From: Pseudomonadota bacterium
Lineage (GTDB): Bacteria; Pseudomonadota; Gammaproteobacteria; Burkholderiales; Rhodocyclaceae
Reading direction: 5' to 3'
NCBI GenBank assembly: GCA_021811225.1
Contig: JAJZPJ010000060.1
Location: 1 to 13,720, forward strand
Length of the DNA: 13,720 nt
How positions within the stretch are numbered: position 1 is the first letter of the stretch; every line of letters begins with the position of its first letter. Positions 1-6,458 of this stretch are shown in pieces. A program made the translations under genes and the position numbers. Under the pieces are notes generated by a model that worked only from the letters and a program-made list of their open reading frames with translations, made no database searches and had not been told where the DNA came from.

Positions 1-1056
1 CAAGGCAGCCGTCAATGCCCGACACTGCCCGTCGGTGCCGACGGTGATGCGCAGGAACTGGGCTATGCGCGGTAGATTGAAGTGACGCACGATGATGCCC
101 CGGTCCCGCAGCGATCGGGCCAGTTCTCCGCCGTCCATGGCCGGGTGCCGGGCGAAGACGAAATTCGCTTTTGACGGCAACACCTGGAAGCCCAAGCGTT
201 CGAGCGAGCGCGTCAGGGTTTCGCGGCTGTCGATCACCGCCTGGCGGGTGCGCTCGAAATGCTCCCGGTCCTCGAACGCGGCGACGGCGCCGGCGATCGC
301 CAGCCGGTCGAGCGGGTAGGAGTTGAAGCTGTTCTTCACCCGCTCCAGCGCCTCGATCAGTTGGGCGTCGCCCAGCGCGAAGCCGACGCGCAGACCCGCC
401 AGGGAGCGCGACTTGGACAGGGTCTGGACCACCAGCAGATTCGGATGGCGGTCGATCAGGGGTATGGCCGTGGGTATGGTCTGCCCGCCGAAGTCGACGT
501 AGGCCTCGTCGACCACCACCACCGATTCCCTGTTCGCTTGGAGCAGGCGCTCGATTTCGGTCAGCGGCAGCAGGCAGCCGGTGGGGGCGTTGGGATTGGG
601 GAAGATGATGCCGCCGCATTGGCCGGCACCGAGGTAGTCATCGACCGCGATCGCGAAGGATTCCGTGAGCGGCACGGTGCGCTGGGCGATGCCGTACAGC
701 GCGCAATAGACGGGATAGAAACTGTAGCTGACATCCGGAAACAGCACCGGCCGCTCGTGCTTCAGCAGGGCGAGGAAGACGTGAGCCAGGACTTCGTCGG
801 AACCGTTGCCGACGAACACCTGCTGCGGGCTCAGGCGGTGGTGAGCCGCGATGGCCTCCTTCAGGCGCTGGGCGTTGGGATCGGGATAGAGCCTCAGGAG
901 GTCGCCGGTCTCACGCTCGATGGCTTCGAGCACCCGCGGCGAGGGTCCGTAGGGGTTCTCGTTGGTGTTGAGCTTGATCAGGTTGGCGAGCTTGGGCTGC
1001 TCGCCGGGAACGTAGGGCGTGAGGTCGCGGACGACGGTGCTCCAGTATTTACTCAT
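1..1056 (-). CDS. hisC: Histidinol-phosphate aminotransferase HisC (3' end cut by window edge)
   Basis: This PLP-dependent fold-type I enzyme transfers an amino group from glutamate to imidazole acetol phosphate, giving histidinol phosphate in the cytoplasm. Translating the minus strand from the ATG at 1056 gives 352 uninterrupted codons to the window edge. The family is usually about 350-370 residues, so only a few residues should be missing. Visible hallmarks are the early NTNENPYGPSP segment (residues 30-40), a glycine-containing NGSDE segment near 85, NPNAPTG at 154-160, DEAY at 183-186 (Asp183 should contact the PLP ring nitrogen), the Schiff-base lysine K215 in LSKSRSLAGLR, and R336 in RITVGT as the probable substrate-carboxylate arginine. 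The gene points away from hisB, although in related bacteria hisC usually lies in line directly before it. No strong ribosome-binding site is seen before the ATG. Confidence 0.95.
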   Translation of the reverse strand, partial: MSKYWSTVVRDLTPYVPGEQPKLANLIKLNTNENPYGPSPRVLEAIERETGDLLRLYPDPNAQRLKEAIAAHHRLSPQQVFVGNGSDEVLAHVFLALLKHERPVLFPDVSYSFYPVYCALYGIAQRTVPLTESFAIAVDDYLGAGQCGGIIFPNPNAPTGCLLPLTEIERLLQANRESVVVVDEAYVDFGGQTIPTAIPLIDRHPNLLVVQTLSKSRSLAGLRVGFALGDAQLIEALERVKNSFNSYPLDRLAIAGAVAAFEDREHFERTRQAVIDSRETLTRSLERLGFQVLPSKANFVFARHPAMDGGELARSLRDRGIIVRHFNLPRIAQFLRITVGTDGQCRALTAAL

Positions 1057-1060
1057 GTTC

Positions 1061-1091
1061 AATTCGGGCGGGATTCGGACGGGATTCGGAC
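1061..1091. repeat. Tandem 11-bp repeat in the hisC leader
   Basis: GGGATTCGGAC occurs twice head to tail at 1070-1080 and 1081-1091. A degenerate third unit (AATTCGGGC, 1061-1069) lies on the hisC side. The array ends 4 bases before the hisC start codon, so it falls in the 5' leader of that gene. The period is close to one turn of the DNA helix. Its function is unknown; it could be a replication-slippage product or a phased protein-binding site. Confidence 0.7.
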
Positions 1092-1134
1092 GAGGAAGCG
1101 GCGCCGATAGGGTACTAGGCGGGGATGCGCGAAA

Positions 1135-1143
1135 TGGTATCAT
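1135..1143 (+). promoter_or_regulatory. Possible extended -10 promoter for the hisB operon
   Basis: TGGTATCAT matches an extended -10 element (TG, one base, then TATCAT at 1138-1143). No good -35 box is seen at the normal distance, but extended -10 promoters can work without one. Transcription would begin near 1150 and give a leader of about 54 bases that contains the terminator-like hairpin before hisB. This is prediction by eye only. Confidence 0.4.
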
Positions 1144-1161
1144 GCCCGCGTGTAGTGATCG

Positions 1162-1191
1162 CCGCCGGCCAACGGGCTTCGGCGGGTTTTT
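1162..1191 (+). terminator. Terminator-like hairpin with T-run before hisB
   Basis: CCGCCG at 1162-1167 pairs perfectly with CGGCGG at 1180-1185. Inside it, GCC (1168-1170) pairs with GGC (1175-1177) around an AACG tetraloop, leaving a two-base TT bulge at 1178-1179. One G and five T (1187-1191) follow. This has the layout of an intrinsic terminator on the plus strand, and it ends 12 bases before the hisB start codon. No plus-strand gene ends just upstream, so it is either an attenuator in the hisB leader or a relic of a terminator from a lost upstream gene. Confidence 0.5.
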
Positions 1192-1203
1192 GACGGTGTC
1201 GAA

Positions 1204-1791
1204 ATGCGCCAAGCCGAAATCTCTCGCAACACCCTGGAAACGCAGGTGACCGTCCGAGTCAACCTCGACGGCACCGGCCAGTCGCATCTGTCCACGGGCA
1301 TCGGTTTCCTGGACCACATGCTCGACCAGGTCGCCCGCCACGGGATGATCGATCTCGACGTCGAAGCCCGTGGCGATCTGCATATCGACGCCCACCACAG
1401 TAGCGAAGACATCGGCATCACGCTCGGGCAGGCGCTTAGCCAGGCCGTCGGCGACAAGCAGGGCCTCGCCCGTTACGGCCACGCTTACGTGCCGCTGGAC
1501 GAAGCCCTGTCGCGCGCGGTGGTGGATCTCTCCGGCCGGCCGGGGCTGGTCTTCCACGTCGAGTTTACGCGGGCGATGATCGGCGAGTTCGACGTGGACC
1601 TGGTGCGCGAGTTTTTCCAGGGCCTGGTCAATCACGCCGCCATCACCGTGCACATCGACAATCTTCGCGGCGCCAACGCCCACCATCAGGCCGAGACGGT
1701 GTTCAAGGCTTTCGGTCGCGCCTTGCGCATGGCCGTGGCGCCCGACCCACGGGCGGCCGGCCGCGTACCATCGACCAAGGGCAGCCTGTAG
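1204..1791 (+). CDS. hisB: Imidazoleglycerol-phosphate dehydratase HisB (monofunctional)
   Basis: HisB dehydrates imidazole glycerol phosphate to imidazole acetol phosphate, the substrate of HisC. The protein has 195 residues, the normal size of the single-domain enzyme; the N-terminal histidinol-phosphatase domain of the enterobacterial fusion is absent. The two pseudo-symmetric metal-binding repeats are clear: DAHHSSED around residues 63-69 (H64, H65, E68) and NAHHQAE at 158-164 (H160, H161, E164). GIGFLDHML at 32-40 is also a family signature. The start fits the usual N-terminus (MRQAE-R-T-ET). The C-terminus keeps the basic PSTKGSL tail. It is the first gene of a packed operon, and hisH begins 5 bases after its stop. 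A terminator-like hairpin directly before it suggests control of readthrough. Confidence 0.97.
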   Translation: MRQAEISRNTLETQVTVRVNLDGTGQSHLSTGIGFLDHMLDQVARHGMIDLDVEARGDLHIDAHHSSEDIGITLGQALSQAVGDKQGLARYGHAYVPLDEALSRAVVDLSGRPGLVFHVEFTRAMIGEFDVDLVREFFQGLVNHAAITVHIDNLRGANAHHQAETVFKAFGRALRMAVAPDPRAAGRVPSTKGSL

Positions 1792-1796
1792 AGACT

Positions 1797-2435
1797 ATGG
1801 CGAGCGTCGCGGTCGTCGATTACGGCATGGGCAATCTGCGCTCGGTGGCGAAAGCCATCGAGCACGTCGCGCCCGGCGAGCGCGTGCTGGTCACTTCCAG
1901 CGCCGGGGATATCGCTCACGCCGACCGCGTCGTCGTGCCGGGCCAGGGGGCGATGCCCGACTGCATGCGCGAACTCTCGGCGCGCGGCCTGGCCGATGCC
2001 GTGGTGCGGGCCGCCGCCGAGAAGCCCTTTCTCGGCATCTGCGTCGGTCTGCAGATGCTCTTCGGTCACGCCGAGGAGGGCGGCGTCATGGGACTCGGAA
2101 TCCTGGCCGGGCGGGTGCCGCGCTTTCCGCGCGCGGCGATGCTGGCCCCCGACGGCAGCCGCCTCAAGGTGCCGCACATGGGCTGGAACCGGGTGTTCCA
2201 GGCCGGGCCGCATCCGCTGTGGACCGGCATCGAGGACGGCTCGCGTTTCTATTTCGTGCATAGTTATTACGTCGAGCCGGCCTCTCCAGGGGCGATCGCG
2301 GGTTCGACGAATTACGGCATCCCCTTTACCAGTGCGGTCGCCCGCGATAATATCTTCGCCGTGCAATTTCATCCGGAAAAAAGCGCGCGTGACGGGCTCG
2401 CACTGCTCGCCAACTTCATGCGCTGGAACCCCTGA
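1797..2435 (+). CDS. hisH: Imidazole glycerol phosphate synthase, glutaminase subunit HisH
   Basis: HisH hydrolyses glutamine and channels ammonia to HisF, which makes imidazole glycerol phosphate and AICAR. The protein is a 212-residue class I glutamine amidotransferase. The catalytic triad is visible: nucleophile C82 in FLGICVGLQ, and H192 and E194 in QFHPEKS. The PGQGAMPDC segment at 48-56 forms the oxyanion-hole region, and HSYYVE near 155-160 is also typical. The length is normal for the family. It follows hisB by 5 bases and is followed after 50 bases by hisA, its usual neighbour order. Confidence 0.97.
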   Translation: MASVAVVDYGMGNLRSVAKAIEHVAPGERVLVTSSAGDIAHADRVVVPGQGAMPDCMRELSARGLADAVVRAAAEKPFLGICVGLQMLFGHAEEGGVMGLGILAGRVPRFPRAAMLAPDGSRLKVPHMGWNRVFQAGPHPLWTGIEDGSRFYFVHSYYVEPASPGAIAGSTNYGIPFTSAVARDNIFAVQFHPEKSARDGLALLANFMRWNP

Positions 2436-2485
2436 GATATCTTCGACCTTCCGTACGATCTCCCCTCGAGACCCGATCGACAGCC

Positions 2486-3232
2486 ATGCTCCTCATTCCC
2501 GCGATTGACCTGAAGGACGGCCACTGCGTCCGCCTGAAGCAGGGCGACATGGACGATGCCACGGTGTTTTCCCAGGACCCGGCGGCGATGGCGCGCCACT
2601 GGATAGCCCAGGGCGCACGCCGCCTGCACCTGGTCGACCTCGACGGCGCAATCGCCGGCAAGCCGAAGAACGAGGCGGCGATCAAGGCCATCCTGAAGGA
2701 GGTCGGCGACGAGATTCCGGTCCAGCTGGGCGGGGGCATCCGCGACCTCGACACCATCGGGCGCTGCCTCGACGACGGCATCACCTACGTCATCATCGGC
2801 ACCGCGGCGGTGAAAACGCCGGGTTTCCTCTACGATGCCTGCGTCGCTTTCCCGGGACACATCATCGTCGGCCTGGATGCCAAGGACGGCAAGGTGGCGG
2901 TCAATGGCTGGTCGAAAATGACCGGCCACGACGTCGTCGATCTGGCCAGGAAGTTCGAGGACCACGGCGTCGAGGCGGTGATCTACACCGACATCGGCCG
3001 CGACGGCATGCTCTCCGGCGTCAATATCGAAGCCACGGTCAGGCTCGCCCAGGCGCTGAAGATCCCGGTCATCGCCAGCGGCGGCATCGCCAGCCTGAAG
3101 GACATCAAGGCGCTGTGCGCGGTCGAGCACGAGGGCATCATCGGCGCCATCACCGGCCGCGCCATCTACGAAGGGACCCTCGACTTCAAGAAGGCGCAAG
3201 CGGAAGCGGACAAGTTGTCGGCGCCGGGCTGA
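2486..3232 (+). CDS. hisA: ProFAR isomerase HisA
   Basis: HisA isomerises ProFAR to PRFAR by an Amadori rearrangement. The 248-residue sequence is a complete beta/alpha barrel. The general base/acid pair is D8 (IPAIDLKDG) and D131 (GLDAKDG), with T168-D169 in YTDIGRDGML. Phosphate-binding glycine stretches are LGGGIRD (81-87) and ASGGI (197-201). The half-barrel duplication shared with HisF is evident. No clear Shine-Dalgarno sequence is seen in the 50-base gap after hisH. Its TGA stop shares one base with the hisF start, so the two are probably translationally coupled. Confidence 0.97.
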   Translation: MLLIPAIDLKDGHCVRLKQGDMDDATVFSQDPAAMARHWIAQGARRLHLVDLDGAIAGKPKNEAAIKAILKEVGDEIPVQLGGGIRDLDTIGRCLDDGITYVIIGTAAVKTPGFLYDACVAFPGHIIVGLDAKDGKVAVNGWSKMTGHDVVDLARKFEDHGVEAVIYTDIGRDGMLSGVNIEATVRLAQALKIPVIASGGIASLKDIKALCAVEHEGIIGAITGRAIYEGTLDFKKAQAEADKLSAPG

Positions 3233-3990
3233 TGCTGGCCAAACGCATCATTCCCTGCCTCGATGTCGCCGCCGGCCGGGTGGTCAAGGGCGTCAATTTC
3301 GTCGAACTGAAGGATGCCGGCGATCCGGTAGAGGTCGCCCGTCGCTACGACGAGCAGGGGGCGGACGAGATCACCTTTCTCGACATCACGGCCAGTTCCG
3401 ATCAGCGCGACATCATCCTGCACGTGGTCGAGCAGGTGGCCGATCAGGTGTTCATTCCGCTCACCGTCGGCGGCGGCGTGCGCGCGGTGGCGGACGTGCG
3501 CCGCTTGCTCAACGCCGGCGCCGACAAGGTCAGCATGAATACCGCGGCGGTCGATAATCCGCAACTGGTGGCCGACGCCTCGGCCAAGGTCGGCAGCCAG
3601 TGCATCGTGGTCGCCATCGATGCCAAGGCGGTGGCGCCCGGCCGCTGGGAAGTCTTCACCCACGGCGGACGCCGGGCCACCGGCCTCGACGCCGTGCGCT
3701 GGGCGCGTCAGGTGCAGGGGCTGGGCGCCGGCGAGATTCTGCTCACCAGCATGGACCGGGACGGCACCAAGAACGGTTTCGATCTGGCGCTGACCCGCGC
3801 CGTCTCCGAGGCGGTGGATATCCCGGTGATCGCCAGCGGCGGCGTCGGCAATCTGCAGCATCTCGCCGACGGCATCCTCCAAGGCCGAGCCGACGCGGTG
3901 CTGGCGGCGAGCATTTTCCACTACGGCGAATACACGGTGCGCGAGGCCAAGCAATACCTGCGCGAGCGCGGCATCGAGGTGAGGCTGTAA
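3232..3990 (+). CDS. hisF: Imidazole glycerol phosphate synthase, cyclase subunit HisF
   Basis: HisF is the cyclase half of the HisH-HisF enzyme. It uses ammonia from HisH to close the imidazole ring, and it releases AICAR for purine synthesis. The protein has 252 residues, the family norm, and begins with the canonical MLAKRIIPCLDV. The essential aspartates are D11 and D130 (VAIDAK), with D176 in SMDRDGTKNG. Phosphate loops are VGGGVR (79-84) and ASGGVGN (201-207). The frame stays open upstream to 3115, but that stretch is the hisA 3' end in another frame. The ATG at 3232 overlaps the hisA stop as ATGA-type coupling and gives the exact family N-terminus. Confidence 0.97.
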   Translation: MLAKRIIPCLDVAAGRVVKGVNFVELKDAGDPVEVARRYDEQGADEITFLDITASSDQRDIILHVVEQVADQVFIPLTVGGGVRAVADVRRLLNAGADKVSMNTAAVDNPQLVADASAKVGSQCIVVAIDAKAVAPGRWEVFTHGGRRATGLDAVRWARQVQGLGAGEILLTSMDRDGTKNGFDLALTRAVSEAVDIPVIASGGVGNLQHLADGILQGRADAVLAASIFHYGEYTVREAKQYLRERGIEVRL

Positions 3991-4023
3991 GCGGAGCGCG
4001 ACGCAACGGACGAGGGGGTTAGC

Positions 4024-4410
4024 TTGAGCGTCAATTGGTTGAACGAAGTGAAATGGGATGAGCAAGGCCTGGTCCCGGTCATCACCCAGGATGCGGACAG
4101 CGGTGAAGTGCTGATGTTCGCCTGGATGAACCGCGAGGCGCTGGAACGCACCGCAGAGGGCGGCGAGGCGGTGTACTGGTCGCGCTCCAGGCGCCGGCTG
4201 TGGCACAAGGGCGAGGAATCCGGCCACATCCAGCGGGTGCGGGAGATCCGGATGGATTGCGACAACGACGCCCTCTTGCTGAAGGTCGAGCAGACCGGCG
4301 GCATCAGCTGCCATACCGGACGGCGCAGTTGTTTTTACCAGCGTTTCGTCGAGGGCGGCTGGCAGGCGGTCGAGCCGGTACTCAAGGATCCCAAGGAAAT
4401 CTACAAATGA
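4024..4410 (+). CDS. hisI: Phosphoribosyl-AMP cyclohydrolase HisI (TTG start)
   Basis: HisI opens the adenine ring of PR-AMP to form ProFAR, the third step of histidine synthesis. The 128-residue protein is the monofunctional form without a fused HisE domain. Metal ligands are visible: DCDND at 78-82 for magnesium, and the zinc cysteines C79, C96 and C103 in SCHTGRRSC. WSRSRRRLWHKGEESGH (52-68) is the substrate-binding signature. There is no in-frame ATG nearby. The TTG at 4024 gives the usual MS-NWLNEVKWD N-terminus and is preceded by a G-rich GAGGGGG tract, so TTG is taken as the start. The final bases form an ATGA that would start a coupled reading frame, but hisE is not there. The sensor kinase gene ends 15 bases away on the opposite strand. 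Confidence 0.95.
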   Translation: MSVNWLNEVKWDEQGLVPVITQDADSGEVLMFAWMNREALERTAEGGEAVYWSRSRRRLWHKGEESGHIQRVREIRMDCDNDALLLKVEQTGGISCHTGRRSCFYQRFVEGGWQAVEPVLKDPKEIYK

Positions 4411-4425
4411 GTGCCCGCCGAGGTT

Positions 4426-6324
4426 CTAAGCGCCGATCTCGACCTGGATCCGCATTCCTCTTCCGGGGGCCGACTCCAGGCTGAGCCGGCCGCCGATCGC
4501 CTCGGCCCGCTCGCGCATCGACAGCAAGCCCAGCCCGTATTGATTCCGCCCCTGGAGGGGCCCGTCCAGGTCGAAACCGATGCCGTCGTCGGTGATGACG
4601 AAGACGACGTGCTCGGCGTCGCCGTTGAGGGCGATCGTCACCGTCTTGGCGTCGGCGTGTTTGGCGCAATTGGTGAGGGCTTCCTGGGCGATGCGATAGA
4701 GCGCGATTTCGGTTTCCGCCGGCAGCCGGATCTCCTTATCCCCCCCGCTCACCCGGACGGTGATGCCGGTGTGGTCGAAGAACTTCCGGCCGTAATCCTC
4801 CAGCGCCGGGATGACGCCGCCATAGTCCAGCACCGAGGGATGCAGGTCATGGCTGATCTCCCGGACATTCAGCATCGTGTCCTTGAGCAGTGCCCGGGTA
4901 TCGGATAATCGCCGGGTGAGCTTTTCGCTATCGTCCTGGGGGGACTTCTTCTCGATCAGGCCGAGGTTCAGCCCGATGGCCGTCAGGCTCGACGACACCC
5001 GGTCGTGCAGTTCCCGCGCCAGCCGGCGTTTTTCCGCCTCTTGCGCGCCGACGTAGCGGCGCGTCATGACCTGCAGGCGGGCGGCAAAATCCAGCGCCGA
5101 CGACTCGGCCGTCTTGCGTTCGCCGATCTCGGCCTCCAGTTTCTGGTTGGTAGACAGCAGCTCGTTGGTACGCTCGGCGACGCGGCGTTCGAGGTCGAGG
5201 TTGAGGTCCCTGATCCGCTGCTCCATCCTTCGGCGTTCGGCCACCAGGGCGTTGAAATTGCCCACCAGCTCGCCGATTTCGTCCTGCCGCGCAATGGCAA
5301 TCGGCGCCAGCGGCGCCTCGCCGCTGCTCATCCGCCGCATCGCCGCCGCCGCATCTCCGAGCGGCGACAGCTGCCAGCGCAAGACCAAGTAGAGGATAGC
5401 CGCGACGACCAGGGAAATCAGCAGGGCGCCCAGGTAGATCTGGCGCCTGAGCGAGACGATCGGAGCAAAGGCTTCGGCGGTGGCGATGCCGGCGACGACC
5501 AGCCAGCCCGTGCTTTCCATATGGCGGCTCAAGGTCAGCACTTTGACGCCCCGGGAATTGACCGAGATCCCGGCGCCCTCGTAGCCCTCGTCGAGACGGC
5601 GGTCGAGCAGGGGGTTGACTCCCCGCGCCGGCATCGGCGTCAGGATCCGGCTGCGGTCGCTGGAGCTGACGATCAGTTTGTCCCTGGGCGAAGCCACGAT
5701 CAAGTAGCCGGTTTTGCCGATGCGGGTCTGCTCGAGCTGACCCAACAGATCCTGATCGGAGGCCATCGAAGCGCCGACCAGGACGCCGCAGGCCTTGCCG
5801 GCGCCGTCCTTCAAGGGCACGGCCACGGCGATCAGCGTCCCGTGCGCCGAAGGACCCGGCGTGGGCTTGCCGACCGCATGGGCGGCGCCCGCCATGATTT
5901 CGCGAAAGTATCGGTGGTCCTCGATCGAGGTACCCAAGCGGTCCTTGAGCCCGGGGGTGGCGGCTACGACGGTTCCCCGGCGGTCGGTGCACATCAGGCC
6001 GGCGGAAAACGGCATCTCCGAGCGGTTGGCCTTTTCGAGCAGGTCTTGCAGCCCGGTCGGGGTGGAGTCAAGCGCCGGCTTGAGCGTGGTCGCCAGCCGG
6101 TCGAGGGCGGCGATCCGGGACTGGATCGCGTGGTCGATGTCGGCGGCGACATAGTCGAGCGTCCCGGACAACTGCCCGCCGACCATTTTCTCCAGGTCGG
6201 CCTGCAAGACGGTCGCCGTGCCGGCGGCGAGCCCCCATATGCCGACGACGATGAGCAGCGAAACCAGGACCAGAACCCGGGTTTTGAGGCTGATCGTGCG
6301 CAGGGAGTTGAGCGGATTGACCAT
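4426..6324 (-). CDS. Membrane sensor histidine kinase: dCACHE, HAMP, HisKA_3, HATPase (NarL/UhpB type)
   Basis: The 632-residue protein has a first membrane helix at about 16-36. A periplasmic region at about 38-285 has dCACHE features, including DHRYFREIMAG at 136-146 and a VAVPLKD repeat near 167. A second membrane helix lies at about 294-316, followed by a HAMP linker (about 317-370) and a coiled coil (about 362-410). The HisKA_3 dimerisation domain has the phosphoacceptor H440 in ELHDRVSSSLTAIG. The HATPase domain has N-box N552, G1 box DDGIGF (579-584) and G2 box GLGLLSMRERA. It should sense a small extracytoplasmic ligand and phosphorylate a NarL/FixJ-type response regulator. No such regulator lies in the window. 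The gene sits head-on against hisI and divergent from hisE, splitting the his genes. The ligand cannot be read from the sequence. Confidence 0.93.
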   Translation of the reverse strand: MVNPLNSLRTISLKTRVLVLVSLLIVVGIWGLAAGTATVLQADLEKMVGGQLSGTLDYVAADIDHAIQSRIAALDRLATTLKPALDSTPTGLQDLLEKANRSEMPFSAGLMCTDRRGTVVAATPGLKDRLGTSIEDHRYFREIMAGAAHAVGKPTPGPSAHGTLIAVAVPLKDGAGKACGVLVGASMASDQDLLGQLEQTRIGKTGYLIVASPRDKLIVSSSDRSRILTPMPARGVNPLLDRRLDEGYEGAGISVNSRGVKVLTLSRHMESTGWLVVAGIATAEAFAPIVSLRRQIYLGALLISLVVAAILYLVLRWQLSPLGDAAAAMRRMSSGEAPLAPIAIARQDEIGELVGNFNALVAERRRMEQRIRDLNLDLERRVAERTNELLSTNQKLEAEIGERKTAESSALDFAARLQVMTRRYVGAQEAEKRRLARELHDRVSSSLTAIGLNLGLIEKKSPQDDSEKLTRRLSDTRALLKDTMLNVREISHDLHPSVLDYGGVIPALEDYGRKFFDHTGITVRVSGGDKEIRLPAETEIALYRIAQEALTNCAKHADAKTVTIALNGDAEHVVFVITDDGIGFDLDGPLQGRNQYGLGLLSMRERAEAIGGRLSLESAPGRGMRIQVEIGA

Positions 6325-6338
6325 GTGGCGGCAACAAG

Positions 6339-6344
6339 ATTATA
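6339..6344 (-). promoter_or_regulatory. Possible -10 box of the sensor kinase gene
   Basis: On the minus strand this is a perfect TATAAT, lying in an AT-rich island within GC-rich DNA. A second, weaker box (CATAAT) lies at 6357-6352. No convincing -35 hexamer is seen at the right distance for either. If the perfect box is used, the transcript leader would be only about 8 bases and would have no Shine-Dalgarno sequence; the second box would give about 20 bases. Confidence 0.3.
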
Positions 6345-6401
6345 TCTTCATATTATGTACCTGGACTGTCGGCAACGCTATCGATCGGCGGTCCCGGGTT
6401 T

Positions 6402-6430
6402 TTGTATTGCCGCGCAGCAGACGGTATGAT
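6402..6430 (+). promoter_or_regulatory. Probable sigma70 promoter of hisE
   Basis: TTGTAT (6402-6407) and TATGAT (6425-6430) are separated by exactly 17 bases. The -10 matches 5 of 6 consensus bases and the -35 matches 3 of 6. Transcription would begin near 6437, about 22 bases before the hisE start. Such a promoter is expected if hisE is cut off from the hisB operon by the opposing kinase gene. The spacing and the context support the call, but it is prediction by eye. Confidence 0.5.
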
Positions 6431-6458
6431 GCGGCATTTTCCAGCCCGGGAATTCCCA

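Noticed and set aside
259..1110. A 283-codon plus-strand frame
   Set aside because: It is antisense to hisC, which has all its catalytic residues on the minus strand.
1057..1203. A classical his leader peptide with a run of histidine codons
   Set aside because: No run of CAC or CAT codons occurs in any short frame of this region on either strand.
3115..3231. A longer N-terminus for HisF
   Set aside because: The extra 39 residues are the hisA 3' end read in another frame; the ATG overlapping the hisA stop gives the exact family start.
3166..4314. A 382-codon minus-strand frame across hisF and hisI
   Set aside because: It is the complement of two complete his genes, with composition typical of a GC-rich shadow.
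5005..6429. A 474-codon plus-strand frame across the kinase
   Set aside because: The minus-strand kinase has all its sensor and catalytic motifs; the plus-strand translation has none.
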